A DNA stretch of 64,000 nt from Flagellimonas taeanensis (GCF_003584105.1 NZ_QXFO01000018.1:186001-250000), one strand, 5' to 3'; shown: positions 1-8,979, numbered from the stretch's first letter. Notes: generated by a model not told the origin, from the letters alone. Made by a program: numbers and translations.

Positions 1-2
1 AG

Positions 3-1250
3 TTGAGGAACGGTCCGGATCTTTTTAATGACTTGGCACAATTCCACGGGCAGTTTTTCAATTACGACAATACTGCCGACCCAACTCGACTGGATTTGCA
101 CTTTAATCTTCCCGATGAGCCGGAAAGGGAGATTTTTCTGGCTTGGCATAGAAGACAGATGTTCGAAATGGAACAAGCGGTTCAGGAAATCAATCCGGAC
201 ATCAGTTTGGCCTTTTGGGATTCTTCGGTTTACCAATCCCCAACAGACGCATTATGGGACGAGGAACTTTTGGGAAGTTTCAATGTCAATTGGTCCTTGG
301 GTAGGAATCTCGGGGGCAATGGCCCTTTGCCCACGCCATTGGATGTGTCCAATTTGATGGCAATGGACAATTTTTTTCAATTTTCCAACGAATTGGAAAG
401 GCGACCAGTGCACAGGGGAGCGCATGTTTGGACAGGAGGGGCCATGCCAACCACATTGTCGCCCAGAGACCCCGTTTTTTACTTTCACCATTCTTTTGTT
501 GATAAGGTATGGGTGGATTGGGAAGCCATACATGGCACTTCTGCTTTCATTGCCACCTCAATGCTGAGGTATGATGGCACCTATGTATTTGATGGGGAAA
601 CCTTGCCACTGGTGGACCCCAACGATATCACCGATTCCAGGGTATATGGGGTTTTTTATGCCGAAGATGGACTCGCTGAATTGGACAACTATATTGTAAG
701 CAACACGTATAATCCTGAAGAGATTTTCTATTATCAGTTCAATATTCAGGCAGGAAATAATTTTATTGTGCCTGATGGTACGGTGGCGAGTTTTAAATCG
801 TTGAACGAGATCAATCTTGTCCCCGGATTTGAAGCCGTCCCTGGCTCTTCATTTGAAGCTGTTATTGATACCGAAAATGCAGGTTTGATGAACAAGGCCT
901 TTTCCAAAGGTGCTGTTGCCCGTTCCAATAACCCTTATCCGTATTCTGAGTTGATCAACGAGGCCGTTGTTTGGGAAGAAGGAGGAGACCTGTTGGATGA
1001 TAAACCTATTGTTCTTACTGCGGCACCAAACCCATTTACAGAGAAAATAACCATCAAACTCAACAAACGAAAGGACTGTGTGATAGAGGTGTTCAATATG
1101 ATGGGTATGCTGATCAGGGAAGAAGCGTTCCAAAACACGGATACCATGGTCATCAAAAACCTTTATGGATTATCTTCTGGATTTTATGTGATCCGGGTCA
1201 CGGATGCCAATGGAGAGATATTGGTGGTGAAAAGGATAATAAAGATGTAA
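3..1250 (+). CDS. Secreted tyrosinase with T9SS sorting domain (5' end missing)
   Basis: Type-3 copper oxidase of the tyrosinase family, which hydroxylates phenols and oxidises diphenols to quinones. The visible part carries the LAWHR motif (His about residue 49, CuA site), an HRGAH pair (His137/His141) and DPVFYFHHSFVDKVW (His162/163, CuB site). The last 80 or so residues (APNPF..., ending in GFYVIRVTD and VVKRIIKM) look like a type A C-terminal sorting domain, so the protein is probably exported and anchored or released by the type IX system. The reading frame is open to the window edge; the TTG at position 3 is unlikely to be the true start, and the signal peptide and first CuA histidines should lie upstream. 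A strong bidirectional terminator follows. Confidence 0.88.
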   Translation: MRNGPDLFNDLAQFHGQFFNYDNTADPTRLDLHFNLPDEPEREIFLAWHRRQMFEMEQAVQEINPDISLAFWDSSVYQSPTDALWDEELLGSFNVNWSLGRNLGGNGPLPTPLDVSNLMAMDNFFQFSNELERRPVHRGAHVWTGGAMPTTLSPRDPVFYFHHSFVDKVWVDWEAIHGTSAFIATSMLRYDGTYVFDGETLPLVDPNDITDSRVYGVFYAEDGLAELDNYIVSNTYNPEEIFYYQFNIQAGNNFIVPDGTVASFKSLNEINLVPGFEAVPGSSFEAVIDTENAGLMNKAFSKGAVARSNNPYPYSELINEAVVWEEGGDLLDDKPIVLTAAPNPFTEKITIKLNKRKDCVIEVFNMMGMLIREEAFQNTDTMVIKNLYGLSSGFYVIRVTDANGEILVVKRIIKM

Positions 1251-1275
1251 AAGCTGAAATACCGACACAAAAAAA

Positions 1276-1309
1276 GGGGGAGCAAAATTTGCTCCCCCCT
1301 TTTTTTTTG
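1276..1309. terminator. Bidirectional intrinsic terminator
   Basis: An almost perfect 11-bp stem (GGGGGAGCAAA pairing with TTTGCTCCCCC, 1276-1298) has a T-run on its right side and an A-run on its left. It can therefore stop both the tyrosinase transcript and the facing metal-binding protein/TonB receptor operon. Confidence 0.9.
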
Positions 1310-1322
1310 ATATGTTTTACGA

Positions 1323-1685
1323 TCAGTGTTTGCCATGTTCCATATGTTGGGTCTCAGGGTCCCTATATTTACAGCATTCGGGCAAATTGTCGTAAACCTC
1401 TTGTGGAGCCGTAAAACCCTCAGAATCGTGGCCCACTTCAGCTATTTGCTTTTTGATGTCGTTGATGGAACATTTTCTTTCATCAATGATGGCTTCAAAC
1501 ACTTTTGTGTCCGCATCCCAAGTGGCAAACTTGACCCCTTTCATTTTTATGGCAGTCTTTTCTATCCGGCTTTTGCACATCCCGCAATTGCCCTTTATCT
1601 CAAAACTGACCGACTTGTTCTTTTCCTGGGCATGGCCAATTCCCATTACAACCAGGGCCAAAAGTGTAAGTAGTGTTGTTTTCAT
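1323..1685 (-). CDS. Secreted heavy-metal-associated (HMA-like) protein
   Basis: A 120-residue protein with an N-terminal signal peptide (about residues 1-19, ending GHAQ) and one ferredoxin-like HMA domain. The metal-binding motif is NCGMCKSRIE (Cys34, Cys37), a variant of the usual GMxCxxC loop of copper chaperones. The C-terminus adds a Cys-Cys pair (104/105) and a His-rich tail (HMEHGKH), which could give a second metal site. It lies 10 bp downstream of a TonB receptor in the same orientation, so the two are likely co-transcribed. A periplasmic metal carrier, most likely for copper, is inferred from the family; the metal is not shown. Confidence 0.8.
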   Translation of the reverse strand: MKTTLLTLLALVVMGIGHAQEKNKSVSFEIKGNCGMCKSRIEKTAIKMKGVKFATWDADTKVFEAIIDERKCSINDIKKQIAEVGHDSEGFTAPQEVYDNLPECCKYRDPETQHMEHGKH

Positions 1686-1695
1686 TTTATCTGAA

Positions 1696-3933
1696 TTAAA
1701 TTTTATATCTAAACCCTGCGTAGTAGGTGCTCCTCAGAACAGGACCATACAAAATGGTGCTGTCAAAATAAGTGCCAAAAGGATCGTTGCTCGACAAAAT
1801 TGGGGAATCTTGTGTAAAATTCCCGATGTTTTCGCCTCCAATGTAACATTCGAACTTATTGGAGAACACTTTGGTTACCTGGGCATTTATCAGCATATAG
1901 GAAGGGGAATGGGAGGGGAGCTGAAATTCCTCTGGGTTGGCACTTGTATTGGGCAATCGCATTCTGCCCAACCAGTTGGCGGTAAAATCAAAACGCCATT
2001 GGGCCCCCTCGCGTATTTTGGGCGTTTCATAACTCAGGTTGGCAAAAAAACGATACGACGGTTGTAGGGGCTTGTCCAAGGTACCACTGTTATAATCTGT
2101 GGCCACATCAAAGAATTTATAAGTGGACCTCAAGTGAAAATCCTGTAGTACTTCATAGTTCAGGTCTACCTGTAGGCTATTGGAATAGCTCTTCCCATTG
2201 AGATTATAGAACGCTATTTCCCTTGGATTTTCCCAATCGACCACAATCTGGTCTTCGAACTGGGTCCGGTAAAAATCGATGGAAAAATCCAACACCCTGT
2301 TCCAAACATATAACTTTTGGATAAAGCTCACGCCATAGTTCCAAGCCTTTTCAGGATTTAGGCCATAATAGTTACCACCGCTTCCATCGATTCGTATCTG
2401 TCTTGCCGATGCGAAGAATTGTTGGTTCTCGGCAAAAATATTGGCACCCCGTTTACCCCTGCCAAATGAGGCCCTGAAAGTGGCCTTGTCCCAGAGGGAA
2501 TACCTCAAGTGGAACCTAGGGGTCAGGAAATTGCCCAAATTGTTATGGTGGTCTGCCCGCAGGCCGGCCTCGAAACCGAGACCTTCCAGATTGTCAAAGG
2601 TGTATTCCAAAAAAACACCTGCAGAGTTATCACTGCGTTCATAATCAGTGGCATTCACCATTTCGCTAAAAGTATCATGGGTAAAGCTTAGGCCAGTTTT
2701 GAACTTGTGCTGTGTACTGCCAATGATACTGTTGAAAATAAGGTTGGAATAAAAGGATTCATGGTTGATATCGTATTGGTTCAATCCATAATAGGAATCC
2801 TGGTCATGGGTGCTATAGGCGGTTTGGAACCCAAAGCTTTGATAGGGCAGATCGGGAAAGACATAGCCCAATTTGGCCGAAAGGTCCAGTCGGGAAGTAT
2901 TGATCTCGCTTCCCCATGCATTTGTGGTGAGCTTATCGGTATCAGGATCAAAATCCGTTTGCCCCATCTCTTTACCATCCGAAAGGTACTGGATATTGGC
3001 GTAGGCCACCCAACCACTGTCGGGGTCCAGGTATTGCCATCGGTTCATCAGATTGATCTGGTTGGCCAATGGCGTATCCAAGAACGAATCTCCGTTGTCG
3101 TCCACATAGCCGTTCCTCAAATTGGCGTGGATGTAGAGGCCCACACCCAATTCATCCGTAATGGTGTGGTTGAACCGTGAATTGAATTCATAGCGCTCAT
3201 AATTGTTGGCATACATGTTCAGGAAAAAGCGCTTGTCTGTAAGGGGTTTCATGAGTTCGGTGTTGATATGCCCGGAAATGCTCTCGAAACCGTTCAAGAC
3301 ACTTCCTGCACCTTTGGTGATCTGTATGCTCTCTATCCATGACCCTGGGGTAAAGGATAGCCCAAAGACCTGGGAAGCCCCTCTAATGGAGGGCATGTTT
3401 TCTTGGGTGAACATAAGATAAGGGCTGTTCAGCCCCAACATCTGTATTTGCTTGGCCCCTAAAATGGCATCGGATACATTTACATCCACCGTAGGGTTGG
3501 TCTCAAAACTTTCGGATAGGTTACAGCAGGCTGCCTTGAGCATTTCCCTACTGTCCACGGCCACCACATTCTGTACTTTGAACAGTGATTTTTGGATGGG
3601 GGCCACCTCTTTTTCCACAACCACTTCATCGAGGACCACATTGGGATAGAGTACAATGTTCCCCAGATTGGGACGGTTGACAGGAATGGTGTCCGAACGG
3701 TATCCCATGGAACTGATGACCAGTTGTTTTATACGGGCTTGGTATGGAGTGTTAAAATTTCCATCAAGGTCGGTTGTTGTTCCTATGGTGCTGGAAAGCC
3801 AATAAACGCTGGCGTTGGCCACCGGTATGATCTTTCCCTTCTCACTGTATTCCAAAACCCTTCCGGAAACCTGGAATTGGGAATAACAGTGGATGCCAAA
3901 GAAAAATAGGAAGACGGTGAGGGAAAATTTCAT
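1696..3933 (-). CDS. TonB-dependent outer-membrane receptor
   Basis: A 745-residue outer-membrane receptor. In order: signal peptide (1-18), a carboxypeptidase-D-like regulatory domain (about 20-100, with GTTTDLDGNFNTPY), a plug domain (about 105-230, including IRGASQVFG and ITKGAGSVLNGFESISG), then a beta-barrel ending in YYAGFRYKI with the terminal aromatic-x-aromatic pattern. The plug contains a Cys-Cys pair (KAACCNLSESF). It probably imports a metal complex using TonB energy. It is the first gene of an operon with the HMA protein, which points to copper or another soft metal; the substrate is inferred only from that neighbour. Confidence 0.85.
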   Translation of the reverse strand: MKFSLTVFLFFFGIHCYSQFQVSGRVLEYSEKGKIIPVANASVYWLSSTIGTTTDLDGNFNTPYQARIKQLVISSMGYRSDTIPVNRPNLGNIVLYPNVVLDEVVVEKEVAPIQKSLFKVQNVVAVDSREMLKAACCNLSESFETNPTVDVNVSDAILGAKQIQMLGLNSPYLMFTQENMPSIRGASQVFGLSFTPGSWIESIQITKGAGSVLNGFESISGHINTELMKPLTDKRFFLNMYANNYERYEFNSRFNHTITDELGVGLYIHANLRNGYVDDNGDSFLDTPLANQINLMNRWQYLDPDSGWVAYANIQYLSDGKEMGQTDFDPDTDKLTTNAWGSEINTSRLDLSAKLGYVFPDLPYQSFGFQTAYSTHDQDSYYGLNQYDINHESFYSNLIFNSIIGSTQHKFKTGLSFTHDTFSEMVNATDYERSDNSAGVFLEYTFDNLEGLGFEAGLRADHHNNLGNFLTPRFHLRYSLWDKATFRASFGRGKRGANIFAENQQFFASARQIRIDGSGGNYYGLNPEKAWNYGVSFIQKLYVWNRVLDFSIDFYRTQFEDQIVVDWENPREIAFYNLNGKSYSNSLQVDLNYEVLQDFHLRSTYKFFDVATDYNSGTLDKPLQPSYRFFANLSYETPKIREGAQWRFDFTANWLGRMRLPNTSANPEEFQLPSHSPSYMLINAQVTKVFSNKFECYIGGENIGNFTQDSPILSSNDPFGTYFDSTILYGPVLRSTYYAGFRYKI

Positions 3934-3971
3934 CCTAAAAAGAGGTTATTTTAGCTTAAAACTACATTATT

Positions 3972-3998
3972 CAAAGATTACTGCATGATTACCGTCAA
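3972..3998 (-). promoter_or_regulatory. Possible promoter of the TonB receptor operon
   Basis: On the minus strand the region reads TTG, 16 bp, AATCTTTG, one mismatch from the Bacteroidota -33/-7 pattern (TTG, about 19 bp, TAnnTTTG). It sits about 40 bp before the start codon. The 182-bp gap 3934-4115 holds nothing else I can name. Confidence 0.35.
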
Positions 3999-4115
3999 TA
4001 TTTTAACAATGAAATGCAGTTCATGGATTTTTTCAGTTTTTGATGGATAATAAAATTTGCGAGGCCATTTATATGGTAATTTTACGTAGAACAGTCTTCC
4101 TATTCCATTGATGAA

Positions 4116-4496
4116 ATGTTACTGATAAGAACCATTGTTTTTCTGGCCGTTACTTTTTTCGGGGCTTTCCTTGTTTTTCAATGTGGAGCAGTAGGACATG
4201 AATATGATGCAGGTTCCAAAATACGCGTGATCAATAATACCTCCTTGCACTTTACGGAAGTATCATTGTTTTCCATGGCATTGAAGGACTTGGGCCCACG
4301 TGATACCACATCATACGTTGAACTTTCGTTTGATGCTTTGAAGGATGACCCCTTGATCTATTGTACCTACAATGGGAAAAGAATGGGAAGGTATGTGCAG
4401 ATACCAGAAAAGGGAACAGGGTTGGCGTCCTATGTGATCGATAGTTTGAACAATGACATTATATATGTGAGTTATCGCATAGATGACAAAAAATGA
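4116..4496 (+). CDS. Small membrane-anchored protein of unknown function
   Basis: A 126-residue protein I do not recognise. It begins with one hydrophobic segment (about residues 3-26) containing a cysteine (FLVFQCGAV), which is a poor lipobox; it may be a signal anchor or a weak lipoprotein signal. The rest is polar and beta-rich, suggesting a small periplasmic or surface domain. It is followed after 31 bp by a CapK-like gene on the same strand and may share its transcript. It stands at the left border of the polysaccharide locus. No function is proposed. Confidence 0.6.
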   Translation: MLLIRTIVFLAVTFFGAFLVFQCGAVGHEYDAGSKIRVINNTSLHFTEVSLFSMALKDLGPRDTTSYVELSFDALKDDPLIYCTYNGKRMGRYVQIPEKGTGLASYVIDSLNNDIIYVSYRIDDKK

Positions 4497-4527
4497 ACAA
4501 TATGAACATCTTTATAAGTGATATGAT

Positions 4528-5883
4528 ATGATTGGTTTTTTTGAATGGTTGCGCAGAGCTGCTTTTTGGTCTTTGGATGCATTGAAGGGGGGGCAGGTCA
4601 GAAAACATTATTTGGAAATCCAATCCATATTGGATGAGCCAGAATCAGAAGAGAACCAAAAGATCAGGCAAAAAATCCTACAAGACCTTTTGGAACATAC
4701 AATTGAAACAGTTCCCTTCTATAAGGATATTGATAAAAGTTCATTTTGCCTTGAGGATTTTCCTATAGTAGAAAAGCAGATGGTACGGGAAAATTTCGAC
4801 CAGTTTCAAAGTGAACTATTGGTCAATGAAAATAACTACACGGTCACCACCAGTGGTTCTACGGGAAAACCGTTCAAATTACTGCAGAACAAGGACAAAA
4901 AGGCCAGAAATTCTGCCGATACTTTCTTTTTTGCCGAACAAGCAGGGTACAGGCTTGGTTCTAGGCTTTTTTACCTAAGGTTGTGGGACAAGCAATACCA
5001 AAAGAACAGGCTTTTGACACTGGTACAGAACATGGCAACTTATTCTGTGGACGACCTCACCGAAAACAATCTGGCAAGATTGGTCAAGGAATTGCAAAGT
5101 AAGGGGCCGGGCAAAAGTATTTTGGCCTACACATCGGCATTGGAAACCATCTGTACGTATGTGGAACACGATCACCAAACACCTTTGGACTGCAAAATTG
5201 ATTCCATTATAGCCGTGGCTGAGGCATTAAGCCCAAATACGCAGGAGCGAGTGAAAAATTGCTTCGGGACGGAGGTCATATCCAGATATTCCAATAGTGA
5301 AAATGGCATATTGGCACAACAACGAACAAAAAACTTTACTGAAAACTTTCAGGTCAACTGGGCGAGCTATCACATTGAAATATTGGATCTAAACAAAGAC
5401 AGGCCGGTTAAAGAAGGTCAAACTGGCAGAATTGTCATCACCGACCTTTTCAATTATGCTATGCCCCTTATCAGGTACGACACGGGAGATGTCGGTGCCA
5501 TGGAGTATGACGCAAAAAATAAAGCAATGGCCCTTACCAAAATAGAGGGTAGAAAGATGGATATGTTCACCAATACCAAGGGAGAATATATTTCTTCACA
5601 CATCATCCACCACATACTACAGTTTGGAGGTATTGACCAATTTCAATTTGTTCAGGAAACAAATGGGGAATATATCATTAAAATGAAAGTTTCCCTCCAA
5701 TATGATTATGCTGATGAAGCAAGGATACGACAGCGCTATGCAACTTATTTTGGAGAAGATGCCATGATCCGTATTGAGTATGTGGAAGATATTCCATTAT
5801 TGCCATCGGGTAAGCGAAAACTAGTGATCAATAAATGGCAACAAACTCCGGCCAATATTCTATCCGAAGAATCCTTTGACTAA
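4528..5883 (+). CDS. CapK/PaaK-like adenylate-forming enzyme (copy 1)
   Basis: A 451-residue member of the phenylacetate-CoA ligase-like branch of adenylate-forming enzymes, called CapK when found in capsule loci. The phosphate-binding loop is clear (TTSGSTGKP, about 107-115). Further landmarks are YSNSENGILAQQ (about 255), the hinge region PLIRYDTGDVG (about 315) and a C-terminal LPSGKRKLVINKW that carries the usual lysine. Such enzymes activate a carboxylic acid as an acyl-adenylate; the acid is unknown here. A clear paralogue lies at 51184-52488. The gene faces the initiating transferase tail to tail. Modification of a sugar or lipid substituent of the polysaccharide is an inference from position. 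Confidence 0.75.
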   Translation: MIGFFEWLRRAAFWSLDALKGGQVRKHYLEIQSILDEPESEENQKIRQKILQDLLEHTIETVPFYKDIDKSSFCLEDFPIVEKQMVRENFDQFQSELLVNENNYTVTTSGSTGKPFKLLQNKDKKARNSADTFFFAEQAGYRLGSRLFYLRLWDKQYQKNRLLTLVQNMATYSVDDLTENNLARLVKELQSKGPGKSILAYTSALETICTYVEHDHQTPLDCKIDSIIAVAEALSPNTQERVKNCFGTEVISRYSNSENGILAQQRTKNFTENFQVNWASYHIEILDLNKDRPVKEGQTGRIVITDLFNYAMPLIRYDTGDVGAMEYDAKNKAMALTKIEGRKMDMFTNTKGEYISSHIIHHILQFGGIDQFQFVQETNGEYIIKMKVSLQYDYADEARIRQRYATYFGEDAMIRIEYVEDIPLLPSGKRKLVINKWQQTPANILSEESFD

Positions 5884-5927
5884 GGCTGATAGGAAATCCG
5901 TCAAGTTTGAATTCGCATTATTGAATC

Positions 5928-6551
5928 TTAGTGCTGGACTTTACCCTTTCTATAGTCATCAAAACTAGGCATCCCAATTTCAGAGTCCAGAGCTACATCT
6001 TGTCGAGAAATTACTTTAAGAAAGGTTTTATATAAAATAGTCAAATCCAAGGCAAAGGATAGATGGTTCACATATTCAATATCCTTTTGTAACCGAGTGT
6101 CCCAATCCAATAGGTTTCTGCCCGAAATCTGTGCCAAACCGGTTATTCCCGGCCTTACGGTATGACGTATTTTCTCCTCTGTGGTATAATAGGGCAAGTA
6201 GCGTACCCTGAGTGGTCGTGGTCCAATAAGGCTCATGTCCCCTTTGATGATGCTTATGAGCTGGGGGATTTCATCCAAAGAAGATTTTCTAAGGAACGTG
6301 CCAAACCTTGTGACCCTAAATTCATCGGGCAACAATTTTCCATTTTCATCTTTTTTGTCCGTCATCGTCTTGAACTTGATGATGTGGAACACCCTTTCAT
6401 TTTTACCAGGTCTGGGTTGTAAGAAAAAAGGTTTTCCATTATTGACGAACAAAAGGATGAACCATATGAGGATAAAAATGGGAAACAAAAGGGTAAAACC
6501 GATGACCGATAGAACAAAATCCAATATCCTTTTGAAAAATAGCCTGTACAT
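5928..6551 (-). CDS. Initiating sugar-phosphate transferase (PglC-like)
   Basis: A 207-residue monotopic phosphoglycosyl transferase that moves a sugar-1-phosphate from a UDP-sugar to undecaprenyl phosphate, the first step of repeat-unit assembly. It shows the N-terminal KRILDFVLS re-entrant hydrophobic segment (7-38), the KFKTM motif (59-63), the catalytic Asp-Glu pair (93/94 in SSLDEIPQ), SLIGPRPL (107-114) and RPGITGLAQISG (133-144). Its length matches the short PglC type rather than the long WbaP type. The aminotransferase/FlaA1 pair at 30-33 kb would supply a bacillosamine-like donor. It is transcribed opposite to the rest of the locus, with a divergent beta-helix lipoprotein gene. Confidence 0.9.
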   Translation of the reverse strand: MYRLFFKRILDFVLSVIGFTLLFPIFILIWFILLFVNNGKPFFLQPRPGKNERVFHIIKFKTMTDKKDENGKLLPDEFRVTRFGTFLRKSSLDEIPQLISIIKGDMSLIGPRPLRVRYLPYYTTEEKIRHTVRPGITGLAQISGRNLLDWDTRLQKDIEYVNHLSFALDLTILYKTFLKVISRQDVALDSEIGMPSFDDYRKGKVQH

Positions 6552-6650
6552 TGATTATTTATGGTTGAGGTTTTTGTAATAACGCTGCTTTCGTATAGCC
6601 ATTGTGTCCTTTTCCAAAAAGGAAGAAAAACTAAGCTATTTATGTTAAAT

Positions 6651-6676
6651 CAAAATTAATGAAAAGCCAGGTGCAA
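6651..6676 (-). promoter_or_regulatory. Probable promoter of the initiating transferase
   Basis: On the minus strand TAATTTTG (6651-6658) fits the TAnnTTTG -7 element exactly, with a TTG 15 bp upstream, slightly closer than usual. It leaves a leader of about 90 nt before the start codon. Confidence 0.45.
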
Positions 6677-6797
6677 AAATTGCGAATAGGGCTTGTATAT
6701 TAAATAATGTTAAAATAACTTGCAGTTCATCGAGTTTTGGGTGTCGACGAAATCCACTTTGTTTCAAATTTTCGTAGTGGGAATGTATTTCATCGAA

Positions 6798-6826
6798 TAA
6801 TTTTGTTTTTGGACGAAATAACTTTG
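6798..6826 (+). promoter_or_regulatory. Two overlapping -7-type promoter elements
   Basis: TAATTTTG (6798-6805) and TAACTTTG (6819-6826) both match TAnnTTTG, 42-70 bp before the beta-helix lipoprotein gene. No well-spaced -33 TTG is visible. The 316-bp divergent region 6552-6867 also holds two imperfect direct repeats (about 6725-6765 and 6788-6828). Confidence 0.45.
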
Positions 6827-6867
6827 GGGAAATACTAGTTTTATAATCCGAAATCTCGAATGAACGA

Positions 6868-8898
6868 ATGAAGTTATTGAATCGTACCCCACTAGCCATG
6901 ATTTTTTTGGTAGCAATTGTCATGTTTTTTTCCGCATGCGGAAAAGACAGTGACCTATTTGACGAATATGTACTGGAGCCTGAAGAAGAGGTAGTTGAAC
7001 CAGGAGACCAAGACGGTAACGGAGACACGGATGGAGAAACAGGTCAAAATCCTGATGGAGGTCCCAATGAAAACCCTACAGGAGGTATTGATTTTGACAC
7101 TCCTGATAATCTTGAAAACACCAATAAAATAGAGGGTACATATTACCCTGCTTCCCAGGCGGACATTACCAACCCTGCCAACGCAAATTACAAAGCGGTA
7201 ATCAGGGAGTCCTTTGAATGCAATGGATGTACCTTTGCCGCAAATCAGACCATTGAACCCGCCGGAGGTGTCATCAGTGGTTCCAACATCAACCTGAATG
7301 GGGCCTACATTGAGAATACCTATAAGCAGGCTTTCTCCCCATCGGTGAGTTTCAGTGAAGTTTACAAAGCCTCCAGAATAAGTGCAGAGACCTTTGGGGC
7401 TGTGTCTGGTGATTCATCCGATGACACAAGTGCCATAGATGCGATGATCAACAATAGCCAATTGGCAGTTGGAGCGGAAGGCGGTACCTATATAAAGAAC
7501 AGACCTTCAAATTATAGAAGATCTGGTACTTTGGATTGGAACCTGAATGGCTCTGTAGTGAAAGTGACCAGTGCTTCCAATTTTGATACAGGACAGGTTT
7601 CTGTGGACGCCATGTTCGATATCACCAACTTATCACCTAACATCCACAATGGTGAGTTTGACGGCACGGATACATACGGAAGACTTTTTTACTTGCATGG
7701 CCAGGAACACTTTAGATTTCACAAGCTCTACGTGCACAATTTTTATGCCTCATCAACCTATAGGGCTGTTGCTTTCAGGTTCACAATCGATGCTGCATCG
7801 TCGGGGTTCAAGTATGGGGAGTTTTCGGACTGTGTCATAGACAAGATCGTGGCCCAGGGAGATGGAAACTATAACAATGCCCCAGCTGGGATTTCCAAAG
7901 GATGGTGGTATACCATTTCAGGGATCAATTATAACGATCCGTTTACTGTGATGCACATGAACAACAAGGTCACCAATATTATTGGAGATGACGCCGAGGC
8001 CTTCTATGCCATTCAGGGAGGTGGTTCGTTGAATCATGACAGTAAATTCATTTTTGACAATGAAGATTATAGATATTGTACCAGAAGGGCCATCAAGGCT
8101 TGCGTGTCCAATGTCGAGATCAAGAACAGTTATTTTGAGGAAATACCTGAATCGTTGTTCAAATCTGCTCAGCAAATGGGTACTATGATTGATTTTTTCA
8201 GTACCCAGAGTAGTAATCTGATCCAGAACATTAGGGTGCATGACAATGTGATCAGGACGGTACCTGGTAATGATGCCCATTACTATTTACTTTCCTTGAC
8301 AGAGGTCAATGATGCCATAATCACTAACAATACGTTTACGATGGAGAGTACCGGTAACTATGGAGGTGTTAGATTGGGATCAAATACGAGCTCTTATAAT
8401 GGTGCTTTGCAGAACATCCAAGTGACGGGCAATACCTTTAACAACTGTTATGTAAATACAATGTACCAATATGCTCCAGTGAACAATCAACCTATAAAAG
8501 TAGATGGAAACCTTTTCAATTTCACATCCTCACAAGGGATTGATGTTGCCGCACTAAGATTTTCACAAAACAGTGGTTCACAAGGCTATGTTAACTTTGT
8601 AAACAATGACATCAAAGTGAATATGAGCTCTCCCAATGGCATCAATGGAGTGATTGCCAGTAACGGGGTGAGTGTTGTTGGAGTTACCATCGAAAATACA
8701 AAAGTGACCTATTCCAACGGCCAATCATCCAGACCATTTGGATATCTAAGAGGTAGTTTTGATGCATCCAACACCATAAAGGATTGTGTTTTGAATGGAG
8801 CCAGTGGTTCCAACGCCTTGGAAGTGGTAGGTGGAGCGCAATCAGTTCAAGTGGTAAATAGCACAGACGCCAGTGGCAATCCTATAACAGTGAAATAA
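6868..8898 (+). CDS. Parallel beta-helix surface lipoprotein
   Basis: A 676-residue protein with a lipoprotein signal (lipobox FFSAC, Cys24) followed by an acidic, Gly/Pro/Asn-rich linker (about 31-85) and then a long domain with many short repeats such as NNTF, VTGNTFNN and VDGNLFNF, typical of right-handed parallel beta-helix proteins. The segment AETFGAVSGDSSDDTSAIDAM (about 175-195) resembles the GAxGDGxTDDTxAI entry motif of pectate-lyase-like and tail-spike proteins. It may bind, trim or anchor the polysaccharide made by the locus; lyase activity is possible but no catalytic residues can be assigned. The nearby upstream ATG runs into a stop, which fixes this start. Confidence 0.75.
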   Translation: MKLLNRTPLAMIFLVAIVMFFSACGKDSDLFDEYVLEPEEEVVEPGDQDGNGDTDGETGQNPDGGPNENPTGGIDFDTPDNLENTNKIEGTYYPASQADITNPANANYKAVIRESFECNGCTFAANQTIEPAGGVISGSNINLNGAYIENTYKQAFSPSVSFSEVYKASRISAETFGAVSGDSSDDTSAIDAMINNSQLAVGAEGGTYIKNRPSNYRRSGTLDWNLNGSVVKVTSASNFDTGQVSVDAMFDITNLSPNIHNGEFDGTDTYGRLFYLHGQEHFRFHKLYVHNFYASSTYRAVAFRFTIDAASSGFKYGEFSDCVIDKIVAQGDGNYNNAPAGISKGWWYTISGINYNDPFTVMHMNNKVTNIIGDDAEAFYAIQGGGSLNHDSKFIFDNEDYRYCTRRAIKACVSNVEIKNSYFEEIPESLFKSAQQMGTMIDFFSTQSSNLIQNIRVHDNVIRTVPGNDAHYYLLSLTEVNDAIITNNTFTMESTGNYGGVRLGSNTSSYNGALQNIQVTGNTFNNCYVNTMYQYAPVNNQPIKVDGNLFNFTSSQGIDVAALRFSQNSGSQGYVNFVNNDIKVNMSSPNGINGVIASNGVSVVGVTIENTKVTYSNGQSSRPFGYLRGSFDASNTIKDCVLNGASGSNALEVVGGAQSVQVVNSTDASGNPITVK

Positions 8899-8954
8899 GC
8901 ATATATGATTTTTGGTAAATTTGGCCAAAACAAACTGTGTGTTTATAAAATTAA

Positions 8955-8979
8955 AAGAGGGGCTTTCTAAGCCCCTCTT
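8955..8979. terminator. Hairpin, probable weak terminator
   Basis: A 9-bp GC-rich stem (AAGAGGGGC with GCCCCTCTT) with an 8-nt loop, 56 bp past the lipoprotein stop. The T-rich tail on the plus strand is weak (GCATTTTC), so efficiency is uncertain. Confidence 0.55.
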
